Shown piece by piece: positions 27,267 through 35,744 of a stretch of 64,000 nt of DNA (position 1 is the first letter of the stretch; every line of letters begins with the position of its first letter). Where the stretch lies: positions 310,001 to 374,000 of the forward strand of contig NZ_JANRHG010000001.1 of assembly GCF_024733845.1 (NCBI RefSeq). The letters are read 5' to 3'. This stretch comes from Neomoorella sulfitireducens (GTDB lineage Bacteria > Bacillota > DSM-521 > Neomoorellales > Neomoorellaceae). The translations under genes and the position numbers were made by a program. The notes below the pieces were generated by a model. That model worked only from the letters and a program-made list of their open reading frames with translations. It ran no database searches and had not been told where the DNA came from.

Positions 27267-27821
27267 ATGGCCCTGGCCGGACCGCATCTTAAGTTTACTT
27301 ACGAGGATTATTGCCTTTTACCGGAGGACAAAAGGGCGGAATTAATCGAGGGGGATTTTTTCGTGGTACCATCACCGAACGTATTTCACCAACGGGTAGC
27401 TGCCAATATTGTTGATGTCTTACGTCGTTTCGTCATCGCAAACAAATTAGGTGAAGTCCTTTTTGCCCCCTTGGATGTAGTGCTCTCGCCCCATGATGTA
27501 GTGCAACCGGATGTAATGTTTATTTCAAATGAGCGTCAAGATATCGTTACTGATGCTAATATACAGGGCCCTCCCGACCTGGTGGTGGAAATCCTTTCTC
27601 CCGCTACCGGAGAACGTGACCGGACGATAAAGAAAAAACTTTATGCCCGTCACGGTGTGCGCGAACTCTGGCTTGTTAACATTGCCGCTCAAGCAATCGA
27701 GGTCTTCGATCTTGAAGGTACCGGGGTAGAGGCACCTGTTTTATATACCCGTTCGGGAAAAACCCCGCTGCAATCCAACGTTTTACCCGGGCTGATGGTA
27801 GAACTGGACAATATTTTTTGA
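27267..27821 (+). CDS. Uma2 family endonuclease-fold protein (DUF820)
   Basis: 184 residues, the usual Uma2 length, from the ATG with GGGAGGTG 10 bases upstream. Visible: FTYEDYCLLPEDKRAELIEGD, VVQPDVMFIS (catalytic Asp), DLVVEILSPATGERDRTIKKK (Glu and Lys of a PD-(D/E)XK site) and YARHGVRELWLVN. The nuclease fold is established for the family but biological role is unclear; many copies scatter in Firmicutes and cyanobacteria. It is alone on the plus strand among minus genes and shares its promoter with a TA-like pair 1.2 kb away, so it belongs to the accessory patch. Confidence 0.85.
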   Translation: MALAGPHLKFTYEDYCLLPEDKRAELIEGDFFVVPSPNVFHQRVAANIVDVLRRFVIANKLGEVLFAPLDVVLSPHDVVQPDVMFISNERQDIVTDANIQGPPDLVVEILSPATGERDRTIKKKLYARHGVRELWLVNIAAQAIEVFDLEGTGVEAPVLYTRSGKTPLQSNVLPGLMVELDNIF

Positions 27822-27844
27822 GGCAGCGTTCCGTAAAAACGCCA

Positions 27845-28315
27845 TTGAGTAGGAGTGGGCGGTTAGCCCCCGTTCCCTCACCATGAAAAAATGCAAGACC
27901 ATTTAAATAATTTTTTGTTAGGCAGTGAAGGAGTATCCCTAACCATACCAGGTAGCTTGCATTGGTAATCTTCCATAGCCCGCGGCAGTTTCAGTCAAGG
28001 TTCTTTTCCCTTGACGGGTTCTGCCGCAGGCTATATCATTGTTAACCGCAAGCTACCTTGTCCGACCGCCCTGCGCCCGCCCCATATACTCTATCACCCC
28101 TTGGCAGCCTGGGATTTCCCTGTGTTGCCAGCTCATCCGAACGGTTTAGCCTCGTATGGAGTTCTTGTTCATCGGGCCGTGGCTTTGCGTCCGGCTTCCT
28201 CCGGATCCCACCTCGCGATGGGCACCCTTGCCTTTGGCTATCAGGCTGGTGCTGCCTCGCCTGCAGTGGATTTTCACCACCAAGTTAACACCCATGCCGG
28301 GCGCACATGGAGAAC
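27845..28315 (-). mobile_element. Group II intron remnant, ORF-less
   Basis: The minus strand starts at 28315 with GTGCGCCCGGCATGGGTG, a bacterial group II intron 5' end, and continues with recognisable domain I blocks (GGTGCCCATCGCGAGGTG, AACTCCATACGAGGCTA). It ends near 27845 with GGGGGCTAACCGCC...CTCCTACTCAAT, the domain VI/3' end type. There is no reverse transcriptase gene, and the domain V region appears reduced (TCTTGCATTTTTTCATGG), so splicing is doubtful. The middle (about 27940-28065) folds as nested stems: GTAGCTTGC/GCAAGCTAC, ATAGCCTGCGGCAG/CTGCCGCGGGCTAT and GTCAAGG/CCTTGAC. Plus-strand open frames here are antisense artefacts. Confidence 0.8.
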
Positions 28316-28337
28316 CCAAATGATAAAAAGCTACTGG

Positions 28338-28373
28338 TAAACTTTCACATCCCCGTAAAAAATGGTATAATTA
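28338..28373 (+). promoter_or_regulatory. Promoter of the DUF6922/AbiEii-like pair (copy 2 of a repeated promoter)
   Basis: TTTCAC, 17-base spacer, TATAAT at 28366-28371. Nearly the same block as 27134-27168. It starts only about 20 bp beyond the 5' end of the group II intron remnant. Confidence 0.65.
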
Positions 28374-28442
28374 CCATGGTGAAAAAGTTGCAGGAGAGCT
28401 AAAAGCTTATCCTCAAGCTGGGGAAATGGCAGGAGATAGCCG

Positions 28443-28742
28443 TTGAGGTTACCGGCTTTTCTAAAAAAGTATTTTTGGGATGTGTCTTTTGACAGCCTGG
28501 ATAGCCGGAATGAGTCATATTTTATCCTCGAGCGGTTGCTGGAATATGGGGATACCAGGGCCATCCGTTGGGTTATGAAACAGTACCGGGATGAAGAGCT
28601 CCTGGAAGTAATCAAGACGAGCCCTAGATTGTCCGCTAAAACCGGCAATTTCTGGCGCTGTTACTACCATTTGCAGGAGGACGACCTCAGGTGTTTACGT
28701 CCGCCCTCCCACCGCAGGGACAGGAGGCACTGGAATTATTAA
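28443..28742 (+). CDS. DUF6922-like small protein, antitoxin candidate
   Basis: 99 residues from a TTG with GGCAGGAGA upstream. KYFWDVSFDSLD, ILERLLEYGDTRAIRWVMKQY and LSAKTGNFWRCYY resemble the DUF6922 pattern (W/FW-D, rLleyGd, LS...FW). The gene overlaps the next by 52 bases in another frame, implying translational coupling. DUF6922-type genes commonly precede AbiEii-like nucleotidyltransferases, so an antitoxin or partner role is inferred. The C-terminal tail (after about residue 84) is Arg/His-rich and lies in the overlap. Confidence 0.65.
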   Translation: MRLPAFLKKYFWDVSFDSLDSRNESYFILERLLEYGDTRAIRWVMKQYRDEELLEVIKTSPRLSAKTGNFWRCYYHLQEDDLRCLRPPSHRRDRRHWNY

Positions 28743-29320
28743 GCTCTACCGGCTTGCTGCAAAATTTTTACCTGGCCGGCGGTACGGCCCTGGCCCTGCA
28801 CCTGGGTCATCGCCTTTCGGAAGCCCTGGATTTCTTTTCCCCCGGTACGGTGGATACTTTCATACTTAAGCAGAGACTCCAGGACCTGGGCAATTTTCAA
28901 TTGCTGGAAGAAAAGTGGGGCACCCTGCACGGGATTTTCCAGGAAACTAAAGTCAGTTTTCTGTATTACCGGTATCCCCTCATCTTTCCACCTGCGACGT
29001 TCAGGGGTTGCCCGGTAGCCTCCCCCGGAGATATTGCCCCAATGAAAATAGAAGCCATCGCCTCGCGGGGCAGCAGGAAGGACTTTTATGACCTGTATTT
29101 TATTACCCGGGAAATTGCCGGCCTGCCCCGGTGCCTGGAATTCTACAAGCGCAAGTTCGCAGGGACCGGCTTTAACCTGTATCACGTGCTGAAAAGCCTG
29201 ACCTATTTTCGTGATGCTGAAAGGGAAAAAGAACCGGTGCTCCTGCGCCGGGTAAGCTGGAACAAGGTGAAGGAATATTTTGAGGAGGTAGTACCACCTC
29301 TATTGATGGCTATAAGCTAA
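28691..29320 (+). CDS. AbiEii/AbiGii-like nucleotidyltransferase, toxin candidate
   Basis: 209 residues from GTG 28691 with CAGGAGGACGAC upstream. NFYLAGGTALALHLGHRLSEALDFFS is the AbiEii core (GG-T-L and the D-F metal site with Asp in place; split near 18-45), followed by PATFRGCPVASPGDIAPMK and the conserved IASRGSRKDFYDLYFI. Family members transfer nucleotides to tRNA acceptors (AbiEii, MenT) and act in abortive phage infection or as TA toxins. Here the upstream partner is DUF6922 rather than AbiEi, so function may differ. Confidence 0.8.
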   Translation: MFTSALPPQGQEALELLSSTGLLQNFYLAGGTALALHLGHRLSEALDFFSPGTVDTFILKQRLQDLGNFQLLEEKWGTLHGIFQETKVSFLYYRYPLIFPPATFRGCPVASPGDIAPMKIEAIASRGSRKDFYDLYFITREIAGLPRCLEFYKRKFAGTGFNLYHVLKSLTYFRDAEREKEPVLLRRVSWNKVKEYFEEVVPPLLMAIS

Positions 29321-29431
29321 ATCCCCTGCAGGATATAAATCTCCAGGTGTGTGAAAGACGGTGGTTTTATTAATCACATTTACTGTAAATAAGGGCGCCG
29401 TCTTCAGTACCCGCTTAGTGAAATATGAAAT

Positions 29432-31039
29432 TTATACCTTAAGACTATATCGGGTTTCTTTTGCCAGCGCCTCGTTTATTGCCGCCGCTCTATTTTCAGG
29501 TACAATTACTGTTAAGTGATCCCCTTCCAAAAGCCTGGTATTGCCGCGGGGAATGATTTCCCTTGCTCCCCTGCGTATGGTAACCAGTAAACAATCACCC
29601 GGCAAGTCCAGGTCCTGGACCCGGCGCCCGCAGGCCGGCGCCATGCTCTCAACAACAGCCTCGACAACTACCATCTCGTCTTTAGTATAGGGGTTATAAG
29701 CACTTTCACTCTTCTCCCTGGCCAGCTCCCGTTCCAGTAGCATTTCATAAATAGGTAAACACCCCAGGGCCTCCGCCACTATATAGGCGATCATACAAGT
29801 AAAAAGAAGCGGTAAAATATGCTGGTAACTACCTGACATTTCTATTATGAGCACTATACCGGTTAGGGGGGAACGCACAATGGCTACGAAACAGGCAGCC
29901 ATGCCAATTACCGCAAAAGACGGCCCCAGTCCCTGAAAACCGGGAACAAGTAGCCCGCTAACCTGGCCAACCATGGAACCCAATAAAGCCCCCAGAACCA
30001 GGAGCGGCATAAAGATGCCACCGGGAACTCCAGCGCTGTAACTCAACATAGTCAAAAGGAATTTAACGGCAAAGATAAGGGCGATAATACCAACTGGGAT
30101 CCGTCCCCCGAGAACTTCTTCTGCCAGCTGGTGCCCCCCGCCTAAAACCTGGGGTAAGAAATAGCCCAGAAGACCCGCCAGTGATGTTGCCAGGGATACT
30201 TTTAACCAGCGAGGAACATTCTTCAATCTATCTACCGCGTCAAGGCTACCTTGCAGGGTCCGGTTAAAAACAGCACCAAAAACTCCTGTTAATGTTCCCA
30301 AAACCAAAAATGCCGGCAAGGTATTCAAAGGTAAAGGCAATAATTCCTTAAGGCGAAAGGTAGGAAGCGGTCCTAAAATCCTCTGGGAAATTAGATCGGC
30401 AGTAATACTGGCCGCCAGGGCGCCGCCCAGGATATAAGGAGAAAAATTGCGCCGTAATTCTTCCAGGACAAAAATTACTCCCGCCAGGGGGGCGTTAAAA
30501 GTCGCTGCCAGCCCTGCCCCGGCACCACAGGCAATTAAGTGCAGCTCTTCTGTTTTGGAACTGCTAAGGCTTTTACTTACCGCCCGGCCGGCGGCTGCGC
30601 CCATCTGGACCGTCGGTCCCTCACGGCCCAAGGATAACCCGGCTCCGATAGCCAGGGCTCCGGCTATAAATTTTACCAGGATAACCCGCCACCAGATGAG
30701 CTCCCGCCGGTTAATAAGCACGGCTTCCACGTGGGGAATACCGCTGCCGGCAGTTTCCGGGGCAAAACTGGTCAACCAGCCGGCCAGGGCCCCGGCCAGG
30801 GCACCAAGGCAGGGCAAGACCAACCAGCCCCAGCCGGGAATACTCCTTGCCCATGTTAAAAGTTCATTGCGCCATAAATCGCCTTCCGTCAGGACAAGGC
30901 GAAAAGCTACGCCAACCACCCCGGCGCCTGTACCCGCTAAAGCTCCCTTAAACAAAAATCGCAAATAATAATCATACCGCTTTAATAAGAGGATATCATA
31001 TAGCGAATGTTTTTTAAGTAAAAGAGCTTCATCCCGCAC
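29432..31039 (-). CDS. ClC family chloride/proton transporter with C-terminal TrkA-C domain
   Basis: 535 residues. ClC selectivity and gating motifs: GSGIPHVEAVL (Ser ligand), GREGPTVQMGAAAGR (gating Glu) and GVIFVLEELRRNF (inner proton-path Glu retained), so a 2Cl-/H+ exchanger rather than a channel is likely. About 450-530 is an RCK/TrkA-C-like ligand domain (ACGRRVQDLDLPGDCLLVTI). GTG start with GGAGGAAGA upstream. Acts in the cell membrane in acid or halide handling. Single gene; a TACAAT with TTTAAC 18 bases before it lies upstream and could be its promoter. Confidence 0.9.
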   Translation of the reverse strand: MRDEALLLKKHSLYDILLLKRYDYYLRFLFKGALAGTGAGVVGVAFRLVLTEGDLWRNELLTWARSIPGWGWLVLPCLGALAGALAGWLTSFAPETAGSGIPHVEAVLINRRELIWWRVILVKFIAGALAIGAGLSLGREGPTVQMGAAAGRAVSKSLSSSKTEELHLIACGAGAGLAATFNAPLAGVIFVLEELRRNFSPYILGGALAASITADLISQRILGPLPTFRLKELLPLPLNTLPAFLVLGTLTGVFGAVFNRTLQGSLDAVDRLKNVPRWLKVSLATSLAGLLGYFLPQVLGGGHQLAEEVLGGRIPVGIIALIFAVKFLLTMLSYSAGVPGGIFMPLLVLGALLGSMVGQVSGLLVPGFQGLGPSFAVIGMAACFVAIVRSPLTGIVLIIEMSGSYQHILPLLFTCMIAYIVAEALGCLPIYEMLLERELAREKSESAYNPYTKDEMVVVEAVVESMAPACGRRVQDLDLPGDCLLVTIRRGAREIIPRGNTRLLEGDHLTVIVPENRAAAINEALAKETRYSLKV

Positions 31040-31204
31040 TTCATTTTCTTCCTCCGGACAGATGTATTGCTATGACACTTTTACATTGTACCACTCCCTG
31101 CTTTTCTTGTTAAACTCTTTCTCTTTCCTTATCGTTTTTTCTCCGCCCCTTAGACCTTTTTTATTTAAACCTGCGGGAGCTCGCACCTAATTTTTAAGAC
31201 CTCT

Positions 31205-31550
31205 TTATACCTTAAAGCGCCCCGTCTGCTCTTGCAGCCGCCTTGCCACTTCAAGCACCTGCTGGGCGTTGACCGCTATCTCCTGGGTTGAGGCCGACAG
31301 TTCTTCAGCCGCTGCCGCAATTTCCTCGGCAGAAGCCGATGTCTCTTCGGCCACCGCGCTTATGCTCTGCGCCCGGTCCAGTACTACTTCCTTCGCCTTC
31401 ATCGTATTATCTACTTCGCGATAAGTCGCTTCTATCATGGGCGCGATCGCTGTTACTGACCCCAGGATATCGTTAAAGGCCTTGATGGTATCCTCCACAC
31501 TCTCCAGCTGGCCGGATGCCTGCCTGGCTACTTCTTCTGAGGTAAATACT
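31205..31550 (-). pseudogene. Methyl-accepting chemotaxis protein, C-terminal fragment
   Basis: About 115 codons of an MCP tail: heptad-rich helix with ISAVAEETSASAEEIAAAAE and ELSASTQEIAVNAQQVLEVA, ending EQTGRFKV. There is no signalling hairpin tip, HAMP, membrane segment or proper start; frame is lost upstream of about 31550. It faces a plus-strand MCP N-terminal piece, so the gene was broken by an inversion or by two deletions. Confidence 0.75.
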
Positions 31551-31588
31551 TGATAGATATATAAAATTGCTTGAGGAGGGTACGCCGG

Positions 31589-31783
31589 AAGCGGTCTCTG
31601 ATTATAATTATTTTGGGCATAGTAATCCTACTGGGCTTGGCAAGCTTTCACCCTGCAGAGGATTTCCGCACCGCTTAGGATGGCTTTTAGATTTCCTGGG
31701 GGCCATAGCCGATGGCGACTTTACCCGTCCGGTATCTGAGAAATTCCTGCGCGCAAAGGACGAGATAGGAGACCTCGCTTATT
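31589..31783 (+). pseudogene. Methyl-accepting chemotaxis protein, N-terminal/HAMP fragment
   Basis: On the plus strand after a TTGAGGAGGG RBS-like stretch: RKRSLIIIILGIVILLGLAS is an MCP first membrane helix, soon stopped; then, in another frame, FLGAIADGDFTRPVSEKFLR and [12 protein letters not shown] are the end of a HAMP domain. Sensor and second membrane helix are missing. It abuts the argH 3' end. Confidence 0.65.
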
Positions 31784-31786
31784 TTA

Positions 31787-33163
31787 TCACATTCCCGCCA
31801 GGATCTTCCTGGCACGTTCCAGGGCCTGTTTTACTGCGGCCGGGGCGGGGCCGCCGGGGAGGTCGCGGCCATGCACGCAGGCTTCTAACGTGATGTGGTC
31901 AAAAATGTCTTCTGAGAAATAAGGCGAAAAGGACTGCCACTCGGCCAGGGAGAGGTCCACGAAGGACTTGCCCTGTTCCAGGCAGTGGAGGACCAGCGCC
32001 CCCACCACGGCGTGGGCTTCGCGGAAGGGCAAACCTTTACGCACCAGGTACTCGGCCACATCAGTGGCGGCGGCGAAGCCCCGGGCCGCATCCTCCCGCA
32101 TGCGTTCAATCCTGAATTTAGCCGTGGCCAGCATGGGGGTGAAGACCATGAGACACCCCTTCACCGTATCCAGGGCGTCAAAGAGGGCTTCCTTATCCTC
32201 CTGCAGGTCCTTGTTGTAGGCCAGGGGTAACCCCTTCAGGACCGTTAACATGCCCATCAGGTGGCCGTACACCCGGCCCGTTTTCCCCCGCACCAGTTCG
32301 GCCACGTCGGGGTTTTTCTTCTGGGGCATCATGCTGGAGCCGGTGCTGTAGGCGTCGTCCAGTTCGATAAAACCGAATTCCTCGCTGGCCCACAGGATGA
32401 TCTCTTCCGCCAGGCGGCTTAAATGCATCATGATGAGGGAAGCCGCCGCCAGGAATTCCACCGCAAAATCGCGGTCGGCCACCGCGTCCAGGGAGTTGGC
32501 GCTGATCCGTTTAAAGCCCAGTTCCCCGGCCACCATTTCCCGGTCAATGGGAAGGGTCGTACCGGCCAGGGCCCCGGCGCCCAGGGGCATGACGTCCACC
32601 CGCTCCAGGCACCCGTCTAAACGCCCCTGATCACGGCAGAACATTTCAAAGTAGGCCAGGAGGTGGTGGGCCAGGGTAACGGGCTGGGCCTTCTGCAGGT
32701 GGGTATACCCGGGCATGACGGTGTGCATATGCTTGGCCGCCATGTCAACCAGGACTTTCTGGAGGCCGGCCAGGAGCTTTTTGACTTCCGGGATTTCCTC
32801 CTTTAAATAAAGGCGCAGGTCGAGGGCCACCTGGTCATTGCGGCTGCGGGCCGTATGTAGCTTTTTCCCGGCCGCGCCGATGCGCTCCGTAAGCAGCTTT
32901 TCGATGTTCATGTGGATGTCCTCGGCGCCGGTATCGAATTCCACCCGCCCGGCCTCGATGTCGGCGCGGATTTCCTCCAGGCCTTTAATGATGACCTCGC
33001 CTTCCTCCCGGGTGATGAGCCCTACCGCTGCCAGCATCCGGGCGTGGGCGATGGAGCCGGCGATGTCCTGGCGGTAAAGGCGCCGGTCGAAGCTGATGGA
33101 GGAATGGAAGTCTTCCACCAGCCGGTCGGTCGTCCTGGTAAAGCGTCCGCCCCAGAGCTTCAT
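31787..33163 (-). CDS. argH: Argininosuccinate lyase
   Basis: 458 residues, full length. [10 protein letters not shown] start, [16 protein letters not shown], the substrate loop [38 protein letters not shown] (catalytic His), and the fumarase/aspartase signature [20 protein letters not shown] (catalytic Ser loop). ATG lies 1 base after the argG stop codon, so translation is coupled. Splits argininosuccinate into arginine and fumarate, the last biosynthesis step. Confidence 0.97.
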   Translation of the reverse strand: MKLWGGRFTRTTDRLVEDFHSSISFDRRLYRQDIAGSIAHARMLAAVGLITREEGEVIIKGLEEIRADIEAGRVEFDTGAEDIHMNIEKLLTERIGAAGKKLHTARSRNDQVALDLRLYLKEEIPEVKKLLAGLQKVLVDMAAKHMHTVMPGYTHLQKAQPVTLAHHLLAYFEMFCRDQGRLDGCLERVDVMPLGAGALAGTTLPIDREMVAGELGFKRISANSLDAVADRDFAVEFLAAASLIMMHLSRLAEEIILWASEEFGFIELDDAYSTGSSMMPQKKNPDVAELVRGKTGRVYGHLMGMLTVLKGLPLAYNKDLQEDKEALFDALDTVKGCLMVFTPMLATAKFRIERMREDAARGFAAATDVAEYLVRKGLPFREAHAVVGALVLHCLEQGKSFVDLSLAEWQSFSPYFSEDIFDHITLEACVHGRDLPGGPAPAAVKQALERARKILAGM

Positions 33164-33164
33164 C

Positions 33165-34373
33165 TTACCTCAAACCCGCCTTCTTTTCCATCAAGGCCCT
33201 CACTTTCAAAGGCAGGCCGAAGAGGTTGATAAAGCCGGTGGCGTCTTTGTGGTCGTAATCGCCGCCGGCGCCGAAGGTCACCAGGTCCTCGCTGTAGATT
33301 GAGTAGGGCGATTTAACCCCTGCGGGAGTGCAGTTGCCCTTGTAGAGCTTCAGGCGCACGCTGCCGGTGACCGTTTCCTGGGTGCTGTCCACAAAGGCGT
33401 CCAGGGCCTTTTTGAGGGGCGAGAACCAGTTGCCGTCATATACCAGCTCGGCGTATTTGGCGGCCACCATTTCCTTAAAATGCATGGTCATGCGGTCCAG
33501 GGTGAGGGCTTCCAGTTCCCGGTGGGCCAGGTAAAGGACGGTACCGCCGGGGGTTTCATAGACACCCCTGGATTTCATGCCCACCAGGCGGTTTTCCACC
33601 ATATCGGCAATGCCGACGCCGTTGGCCGCCGCCAGGTCGTTCAATTTTTCCACCAGGGCCACGGCGTCCAGCCTCTCCCCGTCCACGGCCACGGGGATGC
33701 CCTTTTCAAAGTCAATGGTCACATAGGTGGGGTTATCCGGGGCCTGTTCCGGGGGAGTAATAATTAAGTAAAGATCCTCCTGGGGTTCGTTCCAGGGGTT
33801 CTCCAGGTCGGCGCCTTCGTGACTCAAGTGCCAGAGGTTGCGGTCCATACTGTAGGGCCGGTCCTTGGTGACCGGTACGGGGATACCCCGGGCGGCGGCA
33901 TAGTCAATGGCCTCTTCCCGGGAGCGGATGTTCCAGAGGCGCCAGGGAGCGATGACCTTCAAATCGGGGTTTAACGCCTTGACCCCCAGCTCAAAGCGGA
34001 CCTGGTCATTGCCCTTGCCGGTGGCGCCGTGGGCCACGGCGGTAGCGCCTTCCTTCTCCGCCACCTCTACCAGGCATTTGGCAATGAGGGGCCGGGCGAA
34101 GGAAGTGCCCAGGAGGTATTTGCCTTCATAAATGGCCCCGGCCTTTAATGTCGGCCAGATATACTCTTCAACGAACTCCTTTTTCTTATCGAGAATGTAA
34201 ATCTTACTCGCCCCGCTCTTAATGGCCTTTTCCTCCAGGGGCGCCAGTTCCTCTCCCTGGCCGACATCGACGGCCACGGCGATAACTTCGTAGCCGTAGG
34301 TTTCTTTTAGCCAGGGAATAATAATGGAAGTATCCAGCCCGCCGGAATAGGCGAGGACTACCTTTTCCGCCAT
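33165..34373 (-). CDS. argG: Argininosuccinate synthase
   Basis: 402 residues, full length. N-terminal PP-loop [20 protein letters not shown], then [23 protein letters not shown] and [28 protein letters not shown] with GGAGGAAGGG. Joins citrulline and aspartate with ATP to argininosuccinate. A 384-bp spacer containing a long hairpin separates it from argF, so argGH may be expressed independently or through the structure. Confidence 0.97.
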   Translation of the reverse strand: MAEKVVLAYSGGLDTSIIIPWLKETYGYEVIAVAVDVGQGEELAPLEEKAIKSGASKIYILDKKKEFVEEYIWPTLKAGAIYEGKYLLGTSFARPLIAKCLVEVAEKEGATAVAHGATGKGNDQVRFELGVKALNPDLKVIAPWRLWNIRSREEAIDYAAARGIPVPVTKDRPYSMDRNLWHLSHEGADLENPWNEPQEDLYLIITPPEQAPDNPTYVTIDFEKGIPVAVDGERLDAVALVEKLNDLAAANGVGIADMVENRLVGMKSRGVYETPGGTVLYLAHRELEALTLDRMTMHFKEMVAAKYAELVYDGNWFSPLKKALDAFVDSTQETVTGSVRLKLYKGNCTPAGVKSPYSIYSEDLVTFGAGGDYDHKDATGFINLFGLPLKVRALMEKKAGLR

Positions 34374-34757
34374 AATATAAACCCTTCCTCCTGCGATAAT
34401 AGACTTCTATCAATAAATTGTTTTTACAGTAGATTGCCTTTGAGGGGGGGCAGGTTCCCTTCAGGCGCTGGTTGCGCCTTATACTTGTACGAACTCGGCC
34501 GACTTCGGGCGCGGCCTTAACTCGCCCTTCGGGCTTGAAACCTGGCGGCCGCGCTTATCCTCAGCCGGCCTCGTTCTTTGAACTAAGCGCAAATGCGCCC
34601 TCCGGGAACCTGCCTCCCCCTGAACATTTACCCTCATTTTTATAGTTCGCTGGTGGCAGTGTGCCGCCATGAATGGCTCCTGTGAAAATAAGGTTCTGCC
34701 AGAAATAGTATTTGTACAGGGATATATCAATAGCTTTGCCCGGCCAAGGGGTACAGG
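34374..34757. other. argF-argG spacer with hairpin element and tail
   Basis: Besides the hairpin at 34443-34620 the spacer has a tail around 34645-34680 (TTCGCTGGTGGCAGTGTGCC) similar to the tails of the elements near 39.4 and 44.3 kb. There is no gene; translated frames across it are low-complexity shadows. Confidence 0.5.
34443..34620. repeat. 178-nt long imperfect palindrome (hairpin element 1) between argF and argG
   Basis: The whole element folds as one rod: GGGGGGGCAGGTTCCC (34444-34459) pairs with GGGAACCTGCCTCCCC; then GGCGC/GCGCC, TTGCGC-TTA/TAA-GCGCAA, GAAC/GTTC, GGCCG/CGGCC, GCGCGGCC/GGCCGCGC and a terminal GCCC-TTC-GGGC. Helices are nested in register with only small bulges. Looks like a MITE-like element or a structured RNA in the operon leader of argGH. 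Confidence 0.8.
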
Positions 34758-35702
34758 TTAGCCCATGAGGGCCGCCATAATGGCCTTGTGGGCATGGAGG
34801 CGGTTTTCGGCCTCGTCAAAGACGGCCGACTGCGGCCCGTCAATCACCTCGTCGGTGATCTCCTCACCCCGGTGGGCCGGCAGGCAGTGCATGACCATGG
34901 CGTCGGGCTTGGCCATCTTCAATATCTCGCTGTTAAGCTGGTATTTCCGGAAGGCCTGGCGCCGCTTTTCCGCCTCTTCTTCCTGGCCCATGCTGGCCCA
35001 GACGTCGGTGTAAAGGACGTCGGCGCCTTCGACGGCTTCCCGGATATTGTTGGTTACGGCTATCTGGCAGCCGTTATAAGCGGCTATACGCCGGGCTTCT
35101 TCTACCACCTGGGGCAGGGGCTCATAACCGGTAGGACAGGCGATGGTCACGTTGAGCCCCACCTTGGCCCCGCCGTACATGAGGGAATGAGCCACGTTGT
35201 TGCCGTCGCCGATAAAGGTAAGATTTAAACCTTTAATACTACCTTTCCACTCGCGGATGGTCATGATATCCGCCAGGGCCTGGGTGGGGTGCAGCAGGTC
35301 CGTCAGTCCGTTAATAACGGGGATGGTGGCGTGGGCCGCCAGTTCTTCTACATCCTGGTGGGCAAAGGTACGGATCATTATACCGTCCAGGTAGCGGGAA
35401 AGGACCCGGGCCGTATCGGCAATAGTCTCGCCTCGCCCCAGCTGGAGATCGTCCTTGGTCAGGAAAAGGGCATAGCCGCCCAGCTGGTACATGCCTACTT
35501 CAAAGGCCACCCGGGTACGGGTGGAACGCTTGGTAAAAATCATGCCCAGGGTCTTGCCGGCAAGGAGGGGATGGGACTCTCCTCTTTTCAATTTGGCCTT
35601 GAGTTCATCGGCCAGGTCCAGGAGGTAAAGGATTTCTTCGGTGGTAAAATCCTTCAGGGAGATAAAGTCGCGGCCTTTAAGGCCCTTTGCCAGGTCGTTC
35701 AT
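34758..35702 (-). CDS. argF: Ornithine carbamoyltransferase
   Basis: 314 residues. Carbamoyl-phosphate site FTKRSTRTRVAFEVGMYQLG (the STRTR motif), HPTQALADIMTI, ornithine loop (VWASMGQE after DVLYTD) and MVMHCLPAHRGEEITDEV (HCLP). ATG with AAAGGAGAG. Cytoplasmic; makes citrulline from ornithine and carbamoyl phosphate. Follows argD by 42 bases. Confidence 0.97.
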   Translation of the reverse strand: MNDLAKGLKGRDFISLKDFTTEEILYLLDLADELKAKLKRGESHPLLAGKTLGMIFTKRSTRTRVAFEVGMYQLGGYALFLTKDDLQLGRGETIADTARVLSRYLDGIMIRTFAHQDVEELAAHATIPVINGLTDLLHPTQALADIMTIREWKGSIKGLNLTFIGDGNNVAHSLMYGGAKVGLNVTIACPTGYEPLPQVVEEARRIAAYNGCQIAVTNNIREAVEGADVLYTDVWASMGQEEEAEKRRQAFRKYQLNSEILKMAKPDAMVMHCLPAHRGEEITDEVIDGPQSAVFDEAENRLHAHKAIMAALMG

Positions 35703-35744
35703 TAAACCAGCTCTCCTTTCGCCTTTTGCAATATTTGCCTTTAC

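Noticed and set aside
28011-28340. Plus-strand open frames of 109 and 76 codons
   Set aside because: They are antisense to the group II intron remnant; the same type of spurious frame appears opposite such introns generally. No RBS, odd composition.
29340-29431. Terminator after the AbiEii-like gene
   Set aside because: AAGACGG/CCGTCTT can pair across about 35 bases, but the loop is long and there is no T-run; too weak to list.
34479-34730. Minus-strand 83-codon frame between argF and argG
   Set aside because: It lies mainly within the 178-nt hairpin element; the translation is low complexity and explained by the palindrome.
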